Assembly: GCA_944474755.1 (NCBI GenBank)
Contig: OX104120.1
Location: 20,306,492-20,370,491 of the forward strand
From: Limnoperna fortunei
Lineage: Eukaryota > Mollusca > Bivalvia > Mytilida > Modiolidae
Reading direction: 5' to 3'
Length of the DNA stretch: 64,000 nt
Part shown: one piece after another, positions 46,901 through 56,843 of the stretch
How the letters are laid out: each line of letters starts with the position of its first letter
Numbering within the stretch: the stretch's first letter is position 1
Program-made: the position numbers and the translations under genes
The notes under the pieces: model-generated
Told to the model about the DNA's origin: nothing
The model's input: only the letters and a program-made list of their open reading frames with translations
The model's database searches: none

Positions 46901-47741
46901 CTGCTCTTAAATTGTGAAAACTATTTAAATTTAAAGGTTTTTCTATTTTCAAGGTGTAAATAGCCCTAGGCGGATTTAATATTACGTTTTGGATTCGAAT
47001 ATTTCTTGAGTGAATAACTGCCAAAGCTGTATAAATAACTTATTAAATCAGAGTGCAGATGAACTGAACACTTTTGTTTATTAAACCAGTTGTTTATGGA
47101 TTTTGGCAGATGTCAACTTGTAGTCTTTATACATTGTTGCCCAGATGAAGCTTAAATTACAAACAAATATTGTCACATAATTAAGAGCAACATCAGGGAT
47201 CAATAATAATAAGTCGCTTAATGCCCATCTGCATACAGTTATAGTAATAAAGGTCATGTACCCCACAAGATTAAAGGTAAAATCGAAAAGATAAATAAAA
47301 ATAAAAATTAAAAATTAAAAAATCAAACAACGATAAAGATGGGCTCGAGCTTTCGGTCCAAAGACCTTCTTCAGGGTGAGAAAGAGGGAGACAAAGAACA
47401 AAACGTCCGTATAGGACAAGTAAAGAGAGTAGACTGTTACAGTTATAGCCAAATGACAAAAAATAACAAACAAAAACTCGGTAATATTGGAGCAATGGGA
47501 TATATCAGTAGGTAGAAAACCTTTTGATGTAGCAATGGTCAGTATATTTAACTTCGGCTAGAAAAAGATTGACAGTTGGTAGGAACATATAGAGTTATAT
47601 TTGGTAGCATCAGCAATGTGTGTTTTGGTTAGAAGATTTTTAACCGGATCTTTAAAGTAAATGAAACAATATACAATGTCAATGGTAAACACATGCAGAT
47701 TGTTAATTAATTCATCTATATTTCGATGATTTGTAATTCAT
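46901..47741. other. AT-rich DNA, one possible repeat edge
   Basis: GCTCGAGCTTTCGGTCCAAA, GACCTTCTTCAGGGTGAG (47343-47380) looks like the edge of an old retroelement, since such Ser/Asp-coding words often end LINE or Penelope ORFs on the minus strand, but no domain is readable. Confidence 0.3.
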
Positions 47742-47895
47742 TTTGATTAGCTTAACGTCCAGCAAGCAATATTTCAGCAAATATTCAGGACGAGAAAACA
47801 CAATCGATAAAACAAAGCAAAAAAGAAAGAACTTACGGAAACATAGCTGAATTTCACAGTGAAAGTATAAGGTAGGGACGGAGTTTTTAGCCTTT
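47742..47895 (-). repeat. CAAT-tailed SINE-like repeat (family B), 3' part
   Basis: Plus orientation: GCTTAACGTCCAGCAAGCAA, TATTTCAGCAAATATTCAGG, ACGAGAAAACACAATCGATA and, further on, AGGTAGGGACGGAG, the block also found at 41.7 kb. Confidence 0.7.
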
Positions 47896-48038
47896 TAGGC
47901 TTCGTATAAATGAATGTTGTATAGTCTACCGTTGATTTGAAATGATGTTGCCACCTTAAATAATGTCATGTATCTTAACCAGTAGTTGAATTGTTTTAGT
48001 TTGTTTCTGGTGTTATCCAAATCTTATCGATTTTATTA

Positions 48039-48309
48039 GAGGCCTCGTTGCCGATAGTAAAGTTAGTTCGTCTACTATATTAATCACGTCGTTTGTCAAA
48101 ACTGAGGTGGCTGGTTCGAGTCTCACTGCGGTCAAGGACCACTCGATTCCAATATAAATTGACAAGATTAGCCGGTTTTCCTTCCAAAATCGGGAGTTTT
48201 CTCCGGGTACTGCGGCTTCCTCCCCCAATAAAAACTGGACGCCATGATATAGCAAAAAAAATGGATAAAAGTGGCGTAAAACACAATTTAAACGAACAAA
48301 CAAAAATTA
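48039..48309 (+). mobile_element. tRNA-derived SINE (family A), full length with TSD
   Basis: Head GAGGCCTCGTTGCCGATAG, box B-like GGCTGGTTCGAGTCTCACTG, body ATATAAATTGACAAGATTAG, CAATAAAAACTGGACGCC and GTGGCGTAAAACAC with a short AAC-rich tail. A 9-bp duplication ATTTTATTA lies at 48030-48038 and 48310-48318. Confidence 0.9.
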
Positions 48310-48318
48310 ATTTTATTA

Positions 48319-51300
48319 CGTCTTGTATCTGAATGAAAAACCAACAATATTCAGATTATATCATAACATATCATGAATCCCAGTGACAGTGAATAAAATG
48401 TATCGATGACAACGTTCAATAATACATTTCACTTTATAATGTACGATGGCTAAATGTGGTGGTAGACTACAGAAAAGATAAGGTAAACAAATTTAGATAC
48501 TTTGGATGCAATGAAATGCTTCTGGTCAATATCCTCTATTTCTACACAAAACTAATCTATATTTTTAATTGAAAAGCCATCCTAGCGAAGACGTAAAAGT
48601 ATTATCATTTTGTTTACTAGGCAGTTTGGCATTGCACTTTACTGCACAAACTTATAACGATAATTGTCTGTGTAACAATGACATAATCTTTACATGTCTA
48701 ATATTGTATGACTAGCGCCCGTGTATTAGTACAGCAAATTAAACAATTTATTGTTTCTGTGATTTCCATTCATCCATTAAAAGACATTTATCTTGATAAA
48801 GTCTCATAAATAAGATGTGCACGTAAGGAAATTGTCTCTTTATTACATTATATAACAAGTCGTAATAGTATTTCTAAATAACATTATAATTACATTGTAA
48901 TTGTTCTGACAGTTGTTTAAAGAGATTACCTAAAGCAGAAAATGTCAACGTAAACTTATTTCTAGCTGCGTCGCCTTAGATCAGTCAATAATAGGTATTA
49001 ACGTTGTTTCTCCGCCTGCCGGCAACGATAAAGACAGCAATACCGGTCATAGTGGGATAGAAATAATGTGTGCAAGTAGGATGAAGTTTCAACTACATAC
49101 CTTTATCTACATGATTAGGATGACGGCAGGTTGCTATAGAATGCAGAATATGTGGTACTAAAATAAATACAAAACGAAAGTAATACTTCTAAATAAAATA
49201 AATACAATAGTCGATAAAATATATATGTACAAACAATTTACTTAATATATTATAATTCATCATATGTAGCACAGTCGTATCTGTCAGAATGTTATTTTGT
49301 AAATATATATTGTTAACAGCAATGTAATAGTAAAGTTAATAATACGTTGTAAAATACAGTAAAAGAAAATTTAATAAAAATACACACAACATTGCATGCT
49401 AAATTTGATCTGGTATGCGACAGAAACACAGAAGAGTTACATCTACGACTTGTTTTGCTCGTCCAACCAGTTTTTTTCATCTGATTGAAAAAATAAGAAT
49501 GTCTCTCAGACGTTTAAGCTATTCTTCAGAATCTGAAAAGACGTTGGTGTTGTACCTTTTCCACAAAATCGACGGTCATTATTTGTGGTACAAATTAGCA
49601 TTTCATGCTTTAAATAGCGTTCAGTTTAAATTTATTTGTATATCTGAGCGATATGCTTAAAAACGTATGGTATCCATTAGTCCAAAAGTTATTTTATTTT
49701 ACGTTTGCTAAATGTGCATTGATAAGTTTTTCAGCTGTTAGTAAAAATGAAAACAAACAGCAAATAACAATAGATATGGATTGCTACTGGGTCAAGGTAA
49801 AAAAATGTGGGTGATAGGTAGGGCTCATTCAGCCTTAAATACCTTACGCTAAACAGAGTCCACTGTTTGACACCTTTTGAAGTCGTTTGTAACCACCGTA
49901 AAAAATAAGGCATTTTTCAATTTTCAAACAAATCCGTCCGCTGCAATTTCAGATTAGCAAATTGATAAAGAGAGTCAAATTTGTGGGTTGAGCTCTGGGA
50001 ACCTAAGTTATACATTTCCCAGGAGTCTGATACTTTCGTTGTATAGCATGTTTGAATTAATACTCAAAATTAAGAAAAGAAAAATTGTATTATTATTACA
50101 CAATATAGCATATAATTCAATAAAGATAATGTACTGGTTTTAATTAGTTCTGTAATAAATAGAAGTAGAAAATGTCAATGTGCAATAAACTACTGCTTTC
50201 AAAGTTATATATAGATGGATTTCGCATGAGAATTACAAATGTTCTGAAAGAGACTACACACGCTATATTTATTAAAATATTTAAACTATTTTTCGCGTTT
50301 TATGCTTGGAATATTTTGATTCCTTGCATATTACTCTTGTTGGAATTCTTACAAAAATATTAGTGTCTAGAGTAAAGAGACTCAGTATTTAAAAAATAGA
50401 GACTCTTTAGCCGTGTTCTCGCTACCATCTGAAAGATGTAGGGGTAAAAACATTTATAGTCATACTTACAACTTATTACAAGTCGGATATTTTTACATAT
50501 GAGATACAATTATGAAATAATGATAACATACCGTCTCGTCAATGTACATGACAGTGATACTAGTATCTAATATAGCGAAAAAATAATAACACGTCTAAAA
50601 TAAGAATGTGTCAATGAAGGGTATCGGGAAAATGTTAATATTAACTGGTTACATGTTAATACTTCAATAATTTATATCAAATGAACAACTGTTCAGAATT
50701 TTACATTGCTATGCTAGATATAAGTGAGGGCCCGATGTACATCTGATTGCAACGATGTTGCTTATTGGTTTCAGGCTACTGAGTTTTTGTGTTTTCTTGT
50801 GAAGATGTTAGTCTACATCCGGATTTGTAATTTACCTTAACTTTGGCTCTTGTTGCTCGGTGCAAATGATAAACATAGAATGTGTTGAAATACAACTGGA
50901 GATATGATTTCAAACATGAAATTAAACGTAACGTTTAAATGTGTCATTCACATATCAGTGTTTACGAAACAGTACAATTTTACTGATAATTTACCTTTAT
51001 TTTATGGAAAATTGTTAATCGTCTTCTTTATTGTGTAGTACAACAATTCAACAATGAAAACAACAAGTTCTGAGAAGACCTTCTGGATCTTCTAAGATCT
51101 GGAAGACCCCCCAATAATATCTGACCATAAAGATATGACTCTGTTTGACAATGTTTAGCAATAGCGCCAAGCCCTTTGTCAATAGAATTTGGCCCCTTGA
51201 ATTAGGGCCATTGAGAGCCGCTTTATGTCCAAACGATAGAGTATGGAAGAAAGCAATCACTGCTTAAGCCGAACGCAATATTGCTAAAACGGTTCTGTTT

Positions 51301-52224
51301 GCCTGTGGCCCTAATAATTGTTAAAGAATGAGTTTTATATCACTGTAAGCCTGACCCCAAATTTGATCTCAGTAATTCAAATGTGCAAAGGTACCATCAT
51401 GATATTCTAGAAACGAGTTTAGTTACTTATTATGACTCCTTTTCACTATGAACGTGAACCTTCTTAACGGAAAAAATGCCAGGTCTCTTGAAGCGTATCG
51501 TGATAGCTTATGTGCGTGACGAGTCGGTGGACACATTTCCATGGACAGCAGTAAGTCCAGACATGTGTCAGTTTAGGTGTAGATATTAGAATAACTAGAC
51601 CTGTCATCACATCATAGTTAACAGCAAATTCTTCTTTTGTTTATGAGCAAGCATTTAGAGGCAGTCATCCATGGAAACGAAAGTTGCATACAATAATACA
51701 TTTTTTTTGGTAAGAAATTGATATATGTACTCACAACAGTGCAAATAGATTTAACATGGTTTCGATGTTTTTGAACGGAATTTTAATCACTTCGACCAAC
51801 ATCACACTTTCGCACAGAACAGCTATTTTTGTTTAAATGAAATTTAGGTTCAGGTTAATATATTCGTAAAAGCTCCATAAAGTTAAACAACCAGTAGAGT
51901 TCATAAAGCTATTTAGATATCAATTTTCCACGTGATTTATCAGCTTTTTATTTAAACTAAAGACGTTATTGAAACTGATGAATGTCAAGTAAATACATTA
52001 TGAAATGGCAATATGATAAAATGAATGTGTTAACAATATCGAGAAAAAATATAAATTGCATAAAGCATCAACTAACCACTAGTCAGTAGTATGTGTATTC
52101 GACAATCATCTTATCAAATTCAATGTTCACTGATTTAAAAAATTGGGTAAACTATATGCAACCATATTTTCAAACGAAAATTGTTTTTCAACAAGGAAGT
52201 TGTATCTACAGTATAACAGTAATT
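48319..52224. other. AT-rich DNA without recognised genes
   Basis: ORFs at 49415-49660 (plus, 81 codons), 50172-50363 (plus) and 51048-51260 (minus) carry no motif I can name. Around 51.1-51.2 kb, AGATCTTCTAAGATCT and GGCCCCTTGAATTAGGGCC are short local palindromes only. Confidence 0.4.
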
Positions 52225-52591
52225 GAAATAAGAATCGTCTTTTTGTCGTACATTCTTGTTCTAAGATGATTGTTGGTGTCATGTTCGAAGTGTAAGTCTA
52301 AAATAAATGTAGAAGAAGCTGTTTCTGTTTTTTTTAAATTTCTATTTCTGAAGGATATATAAACGAAAGCTACTCAGCAAATTTAGGGTTGTTAATTGAA
52401 AGGAGATCATCAATATATTTATATGTAAAATTAAATGACATAGCTTCTGCCATCTTCTTGTCTTTAATAAGACTTCGAAGAAGTTCAGTTTTGTAAGAAT
52501 GCAGGAACAAATCAGCAAGAAGTTGGGCACAGTTTATACTTATTGATATTTCGATTGTTTTATGAAACACACATCCTCCAAAAGTTACAAA
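52225..52591 (-). pseudogene. Reverse transcriptase relic (Penelope-like?), downstream part
   Basis: The minus strand reads FVTFGGCVFHKTIEISISIN, CAQLLADLFLHSY and NFTYKYIDDLLSINNPKFAE, then after a stop LSFIYPSEIEI and, shifted, STFILDLHFEHDTNNHLRTR, MYDKK. YIDD is the catalytic box; FGGxxFxxTIGIPMGTNCAP and NNPKFxEY..IYPSELEI-type surroundings place it in a group of animal retroelement RTs that I associate with Penelope-like elements. That family call is unverified. The frame begins right at the Tc1 insertion and continues on the far side of it. Confidence 0.65.
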
Positions 52592-52593
52592 TA

Positions 52594-54216
52594 TACAGTC
52601 CGCCATAAGTTAAGCATCACCTACTTTTCCGGATCTAATGTTTTTTTCAATAACATAAACAGATGAAAAAATGTTTAATTTGTATGAAAATGTATATATC
52701 ATTAGGAAATTTGAACCTGTAAAATTTTTTATTTAAATCCTCAAATTGTAAAATTAAATTCTAGTGGTCTAATAATGATTACAACAAATAGGCTAAAAAA
52801 CAACAAAACAATAGGTGATTTTAAGTGTTAGTTTGACACAAAATTTTTCATTGTTTACAAAATTACAGTCATTCAACAAGTCCTGAGGTGAAAGAGTAAC
52901 AAATGGACTGTCGTTTGGCGTATTTTCCATTAATATCGGGTATAACCTCCACGCTTCCAGTGTAAATGTTCAACACGCCGCCTGAGTCCAGCAACCAAAC
53001 GCCTAAGTCTGTACTGTGGAAATCTCTGCCATTCTTCCACAAGAGCGACTACTAATTCTCGAAAATTTTAGCATCTTGGGTTCTGTTGATTGACTTTTCG
53101 CCCGATAAAGTCCCACACATGTTCAATCGGATTCATGTCCGGTGACATGGCTGGCCATGGAAGTGTGTAAATGGCTTCTGTTTCAATAAAGTGCCTCACA
53201 GCACGGGCTCGATGGGGTCAAGCGTTGTCGTCTTGAAACATTGGCCTGTCCGCAAGAGCATGGTTGTCAAAATGTGACCCAACATGACCAGCCAAGATGT
53301 CATCGCGGTATTTTAGACCAATCAATGTATCGTTGAGAATCTGTAAAGTGAGCTTGCAGTCACGTGAAAAGCATCTCCATACAGTAACGCCGCCAACACC
53401 GAATGCAGTCGTTCCTACAATGTGGTTTCTATCCAAAGCTGTATTCCTTTGCCGCCAAACACGCATCCGACAGAAAGAGGCTTTAATCTGACCAATGAAT
53501 ACGTCTCCAGCTTCTTAGGTTCCACTGACGGTGATGTCTTGCCCACTCCATTCGTGCTTGGCAGTGCAATCTGGTCAGTTCTGGTCGTCTCAAAGGCCTG
53601 CGGGCACGTAAACGAGATCTGTAAAGCCTCCGAATAACTGTTGTGTCACTGATTGGACCACCAGAAGGCCACATTCCTCGTAACTGGCCTGCTGTTGAAA
53701 ATGGGCGGAATCTGGCTTGACAAGCAAGGACGCGGTCCTCTCTAGGGGTTGTTTTACGAGGTCTTCCAGATCTTGGGCGGTCCTCGATTGAACCTGTCTG
53801 TCTATGGCTCGCAACAAGTCTGCTAATAACAGAGTTTGTTCACCCCAAAATTGGCTGCTATTTGGCGGTTAATCATTCCGGCATTTTTCATTCCAATTGC
53901 TTGCCAGCGTTCGGCGGTACTTAATTTTTGTCTTACCATGTTGAAAAGTCTTTAATAGATAATAACTAACCAGAATATTCACGTGCAATCGAAGAAGGCT
54001 ATTTGATTGAAAGTCAGTCTGTTAATTTGAAGCAAGACCAGTTTTTGAAACCGGTTTTTACACTTTAAAATTCTAATTATTGATATCTTACCTGTATGTT
54101 TTATAAAGGTATTATTTGAAAGCATTGCATAAATGGATCAGATGCTGAATGAATCGTTTTGTAATAAAATTATTTCAGAAAATATATAGGTGATGCTTAA
54201 CTTTTGGCGGACTGTA
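52594..54216 (-). mobile_element. Tc1/mariner transposon, 1623 bp
   Basis: Terminal inverted repeats of 30 bp (TACAGTCCGCCATAAGTTAA, GCATCACCTA at 52594-52623 and its complement at 54187-54216) differ at one position. TA target duplications are at 52592-52593 and 54217-54218. The single transposase relic lies between them on the minus strand. All hallmarks of a Tc1-type element are present, but the transposase is dead. It is inserted in the reverse transcriptase relic, and the two host fragments rejoin in frame once the element and one TA are removed. Confidence 0.96.
52930..53939 (-). pseudogene. Tc1-type transposase, degraded (DD34E)
   Basis: It begins MVRQKLSTAERWQAIGMK and NAGMINRQIAANFGVNK, the N-terminal helix-turn-helix, and includes the basic EDRPRSGRPRKTT hook. 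The catalytic region reads RSWRRIHWSD (first D), MFQDDNA (second D) and SPDMNPIEHVWD (E), with 34 residues between the second D and E, hence DD34E. It ends LRRRVEHLHWKRGGYTRY and a TAA. Its 1010 bp equal the usual length of about 340 residues. Defects: a one-base insertion near 53830, a TAA replacing the residue after WSD, a frameshift with small loss before MRVWRQRNTALD, a TGA right after QDDNA and another frameshift near 53070. It cannot make an active transposase. Confidence 0.95.
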
Positions 54217-54218
54217 TA

Positions 54219-54300
54219 TGTTGTCGATCAAAAAATACATCATACTTTAAACCTGTTCCTTGCTGAAGCATAATTTGCCTTTAAGTTCTTTATATGAAAC
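54219..54300 (-). pseudogene. Reverse transcriptase relic, upstream part
   Basis: The minus strand reads SYKELKGKLCFSKEQV and, after a stop and frameshift, YFLIDNI, which joins FVTFGG of the fragment at 52591 across the Tc1 insertion. This is the segment just before motif B of the same RT family. Upstream sequence becomes unreadable. Confidence 0.6.
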
Positions 54301-54604
54301 TAGTTTTCATTTATAATAGTTTGTAAGAGTGCATACAAGTTAAACTGAAAACCATCCTTGAATTTTATACCATAAATTGTATTCTAAGGTTTTCTATCCC
54401 AAGATGGCCTTAGCTATATTTGGCATTTGGACTTGTGGTGCTATATAATTTAACATCTTATTTTATTGACAGTTCCATAATATTTGGTTTCACCACCACT
54501 TATAAGACCGAACGTCTGTCTGGCATTGAAACGTTTTTAAAACTTGTTACATCTAATAGCATTTATATATTTTCTTTTTGAATATTAACGTTTTTGCTTC
54601 ATCG

Positions 54605-54924
54605 GTAGGACCATAGAGGGATGATTACCTGTGCTCAATGCATGGTGCTCCCAGCATGTCCCGTTGTTTGACATGCATGGAATGAGGAGTTTAAAGAATG
54701 CAACAGTCCTGCACGATACTAAATTTGTCCATGTCAAACGTAGGTTAATTGAAGTGGCAACAAATGGCTAAATTTCTTTTCTTTGCCATTTCTGAATACC
54801 TTTTCAGTGGCAGTCACAACTTTTTCCCGACGTCCAATTTATTTTCTCATTGGTTTATTGTTTGTTAACTTGTTCTGGAAATTGAAATAATTCTTGATTG
54901 ACGCTAAACACCATTCAATCACAA
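54605..54924 (+). repeat. CAAT-tailed SINE-like repeat (family B)
   Basis: Blocks include GGTAGGACCATAGAGGGATG, TACCTTTTCAGTGGCAGTCA, TTGTTAACTTGTTCTGG and ATTCTTGATTGACGCTAAAC ending CATTCAATCAC. The 5' part differs from the 44.1-kb copy, suggesting subfamilies. Confidence 0.6.
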
Positions 54925-54998
54925 TGCCGCGCTCGCTGAAGTGTATATATTTAAGCCTATTACCTGATGTACTGTACAGATGATATTTGCGAACTAAA

Positions 54999-55137
54999 AG
55001 GCTCTTAATGTTTTACTTATCTACTAATGATCACGCGGTATATGAACACTGAGATTGCAGGTTCGCTTCTCACTGCGGGCAAGGAGTGTTCGACTGCAAT
55101 ATAAAATGAATTGGATAGCTAGTTTTCCTACCAAAGG
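54999..55137 (+). mobile_element. tRNA-derived SINE (family A), 3'-truncated relic
   Basis: The box B region CTGAGATTGCAGGTTCGCTT, CTCACTGCGGGCAAGG and the CTAGTTTTCCTACCAAAGGG segment are present. The box A part is diverged and the 3' domain and tail are missing. Confidence 0.7.
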
Positions 55138-56282
55138 GAATTGACTCAAAGGGGATTATACACAAAACAAGATACACGATTTCAATGGATAAAGTTTGAA
55201 AAAATAGCAAAGTTTATATTGACTTTTTGAGTATAGCAATTGTTTCTTCCTAATTGTACTTAATTAACATAAAACTCTGAAATAAGAACAAGTATTTGTT
55301 ATAGGCGTCTATGCCATTTTCATGCCATTTTCATCCTCATTTCATTCTAACTTATTTTAGTTATAAAAACACAGTTCATCTGATTGCTTAATGCTTGTCA
55401 CATTGTATACTTTACAATTCCAACGAGAAAAATTAGTAATAACATTATTACAACTTAAATTAGAAAAATGAAACATTGTATTTACCTTGACATAAATGCT
55501 AGCGCATGATCTAATATAAAGAATGTAACAAATACTTTGGAACAAACATTTATAAAATTGTTCACAGAAAGTAAATAAGAATAATTATTTACAAATAATC
55601 AAACAGAAACAAAAATCACTTCACATTAGTGTCGCGTGGATTTATTGTTACATTTTAAGTTTTGGTTTTATTTGTGTCGTAATTTAAAAAATAACTGGTG
55701 TTGAGTTTCGAACACCAGTTTAATGTATTTATTATTTCAATTTCAACTCTAAATAAGTTCAAGGAAACGGACATAAGAGCGAAAACTTAGGGGCGATTAA
55801 AAAAAAATGCAGGCTTCAAAGCTAGAACCTAAACCACAAAAAGAATGCCAGTGGCGGAAATCATATAACATTCCAGGTGATTAGTTCGAAAAAAGTGCCT
55901 CCTCCTAATTATACATCCATCGAAATACTCATTGTCATATCAATAAACATTCGAATCCAGGATAAAAATGTTTGATCTTATTTGAGAGATAGATTTCCCA
56001 TAACGATTAATTAAATCATGGCGACAGGCATACTTAAGCAATGCTATCATCCTTAATTCAAACCTTATTTGAATAACGGAATCGTCAAACGCATATAAAT
56101 TTGAATATAAAATTTGTAGACTTTTTTTCTGGAAAAGAGGCTAAAACTGCATATGAAAATAGCATGCACAATATAATACAACACAAAATATTCAGCACAA
56201 TTTCACATTTTGATGTAACGTCCTATCACTAATTGGCTTAGATTACTGATTTGGAATCGTATAAATCCGACGAAAGTGATTT
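55138..56282. other. AT-rich DNA without recognised features
   Basis: I see no gene, RNA or repeat here. Confidence 0.4.
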
Positions 56283-56396
56283 TTTGTTTTGTCTGAATTG
56301 TTTTAACATCATTTTTACCAATTTAGCAGCTATATCGTAGCGTCCAGCTTTTATTGCAGGATGGAACCTGCAGAAAACCTTCTGTAGGAAAACCCT
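56283..56396 (-). mobile_element. tRNA-derived SINE (family A), 5'-truncated
   Basis: Only the 3' portion remains: ACCAATTTAGCAGCTATATC, GTAGCGTCCAGCTTTTATTG and GAAAACCTTCTGTAGGAAAA. The tRNA head is absent. Confidence 0.75.
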
Positions 56397-56524
56397 AAAA
56401 AAATTAATATTACACTTCAAAACATGTAGCTTTAGCCGGATTTGGTATACATTTTGGAATTTTGTTGATGAAATCTCTTAAGCATCTTTACGGTGTATAT
56501 TTTAAATATTTTCCTGGTATGAGT

Positions 56525-56580
56525 TCAACTAATGAGTCTTAGTTAGACAACACGTCTGGCGAAGTAAATTTAATAAACCT
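56525..56580 (+). ncRNA. Hammerhead ribozyme relic 4
   Basis: CTAATGAGTCTTAGTTAGAC has one change in the first core (CTGATGA to CTAATGA) and a perfect 4-bp stem II GTCT/AGAC. AACACGTC follows in place of GAAACGCGCGTC, then TGGCGAAGTAAATTTAATAA as in relic 1. The cleavage triplet GTC and the 3' stem I strand TGGCG remain. The 5' stem I strand is not complementary. The CCTTTGAAC that follows matches the family, and the copy then ends. Confidence 0.55.
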
Positions 56581-56671
56581 TTGAACACAAGCAATCAAAG
56601 CTTCGAGCACGAATAAAACCCTTTTTATTCTATTTAAAAACAGAAGACTCATTGTAAACGATACACAACTC

Positions 56672-56843
56672 TAAATCCCCCATCGCTTTTAAAACGTAAC
56701 ACTTTTTCAGTGGCAGTTACAATTAAGCCCAAATTAGCTTATTTTTCACCGTTAATTTGTTGTATGTTAACTTGTTCTTGTCGTGCATTAGGTTAAAATA
56801 TTGCTATGTGGAAGTAAATCAGACATTCGTTTCATCAATCATC
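56672..56843 (+). repeat. CAAT-tailed SINE-like repeat (family B), 3' part
   Basis: CACTTTTTCAGTGGCAGTTA, GTTAACTTGTTCTTGTCGTG, GGTTAAAATATTGCTATGTG and TTTCATCAATCATC follow the family order with much divergence. Confidence 0.6.

Noticed and set aside
51048..51260. 70-codon minus-strand ORF with less AT-rich composition
   Set aside because: No domain was recognised; only short local palindromes are present.
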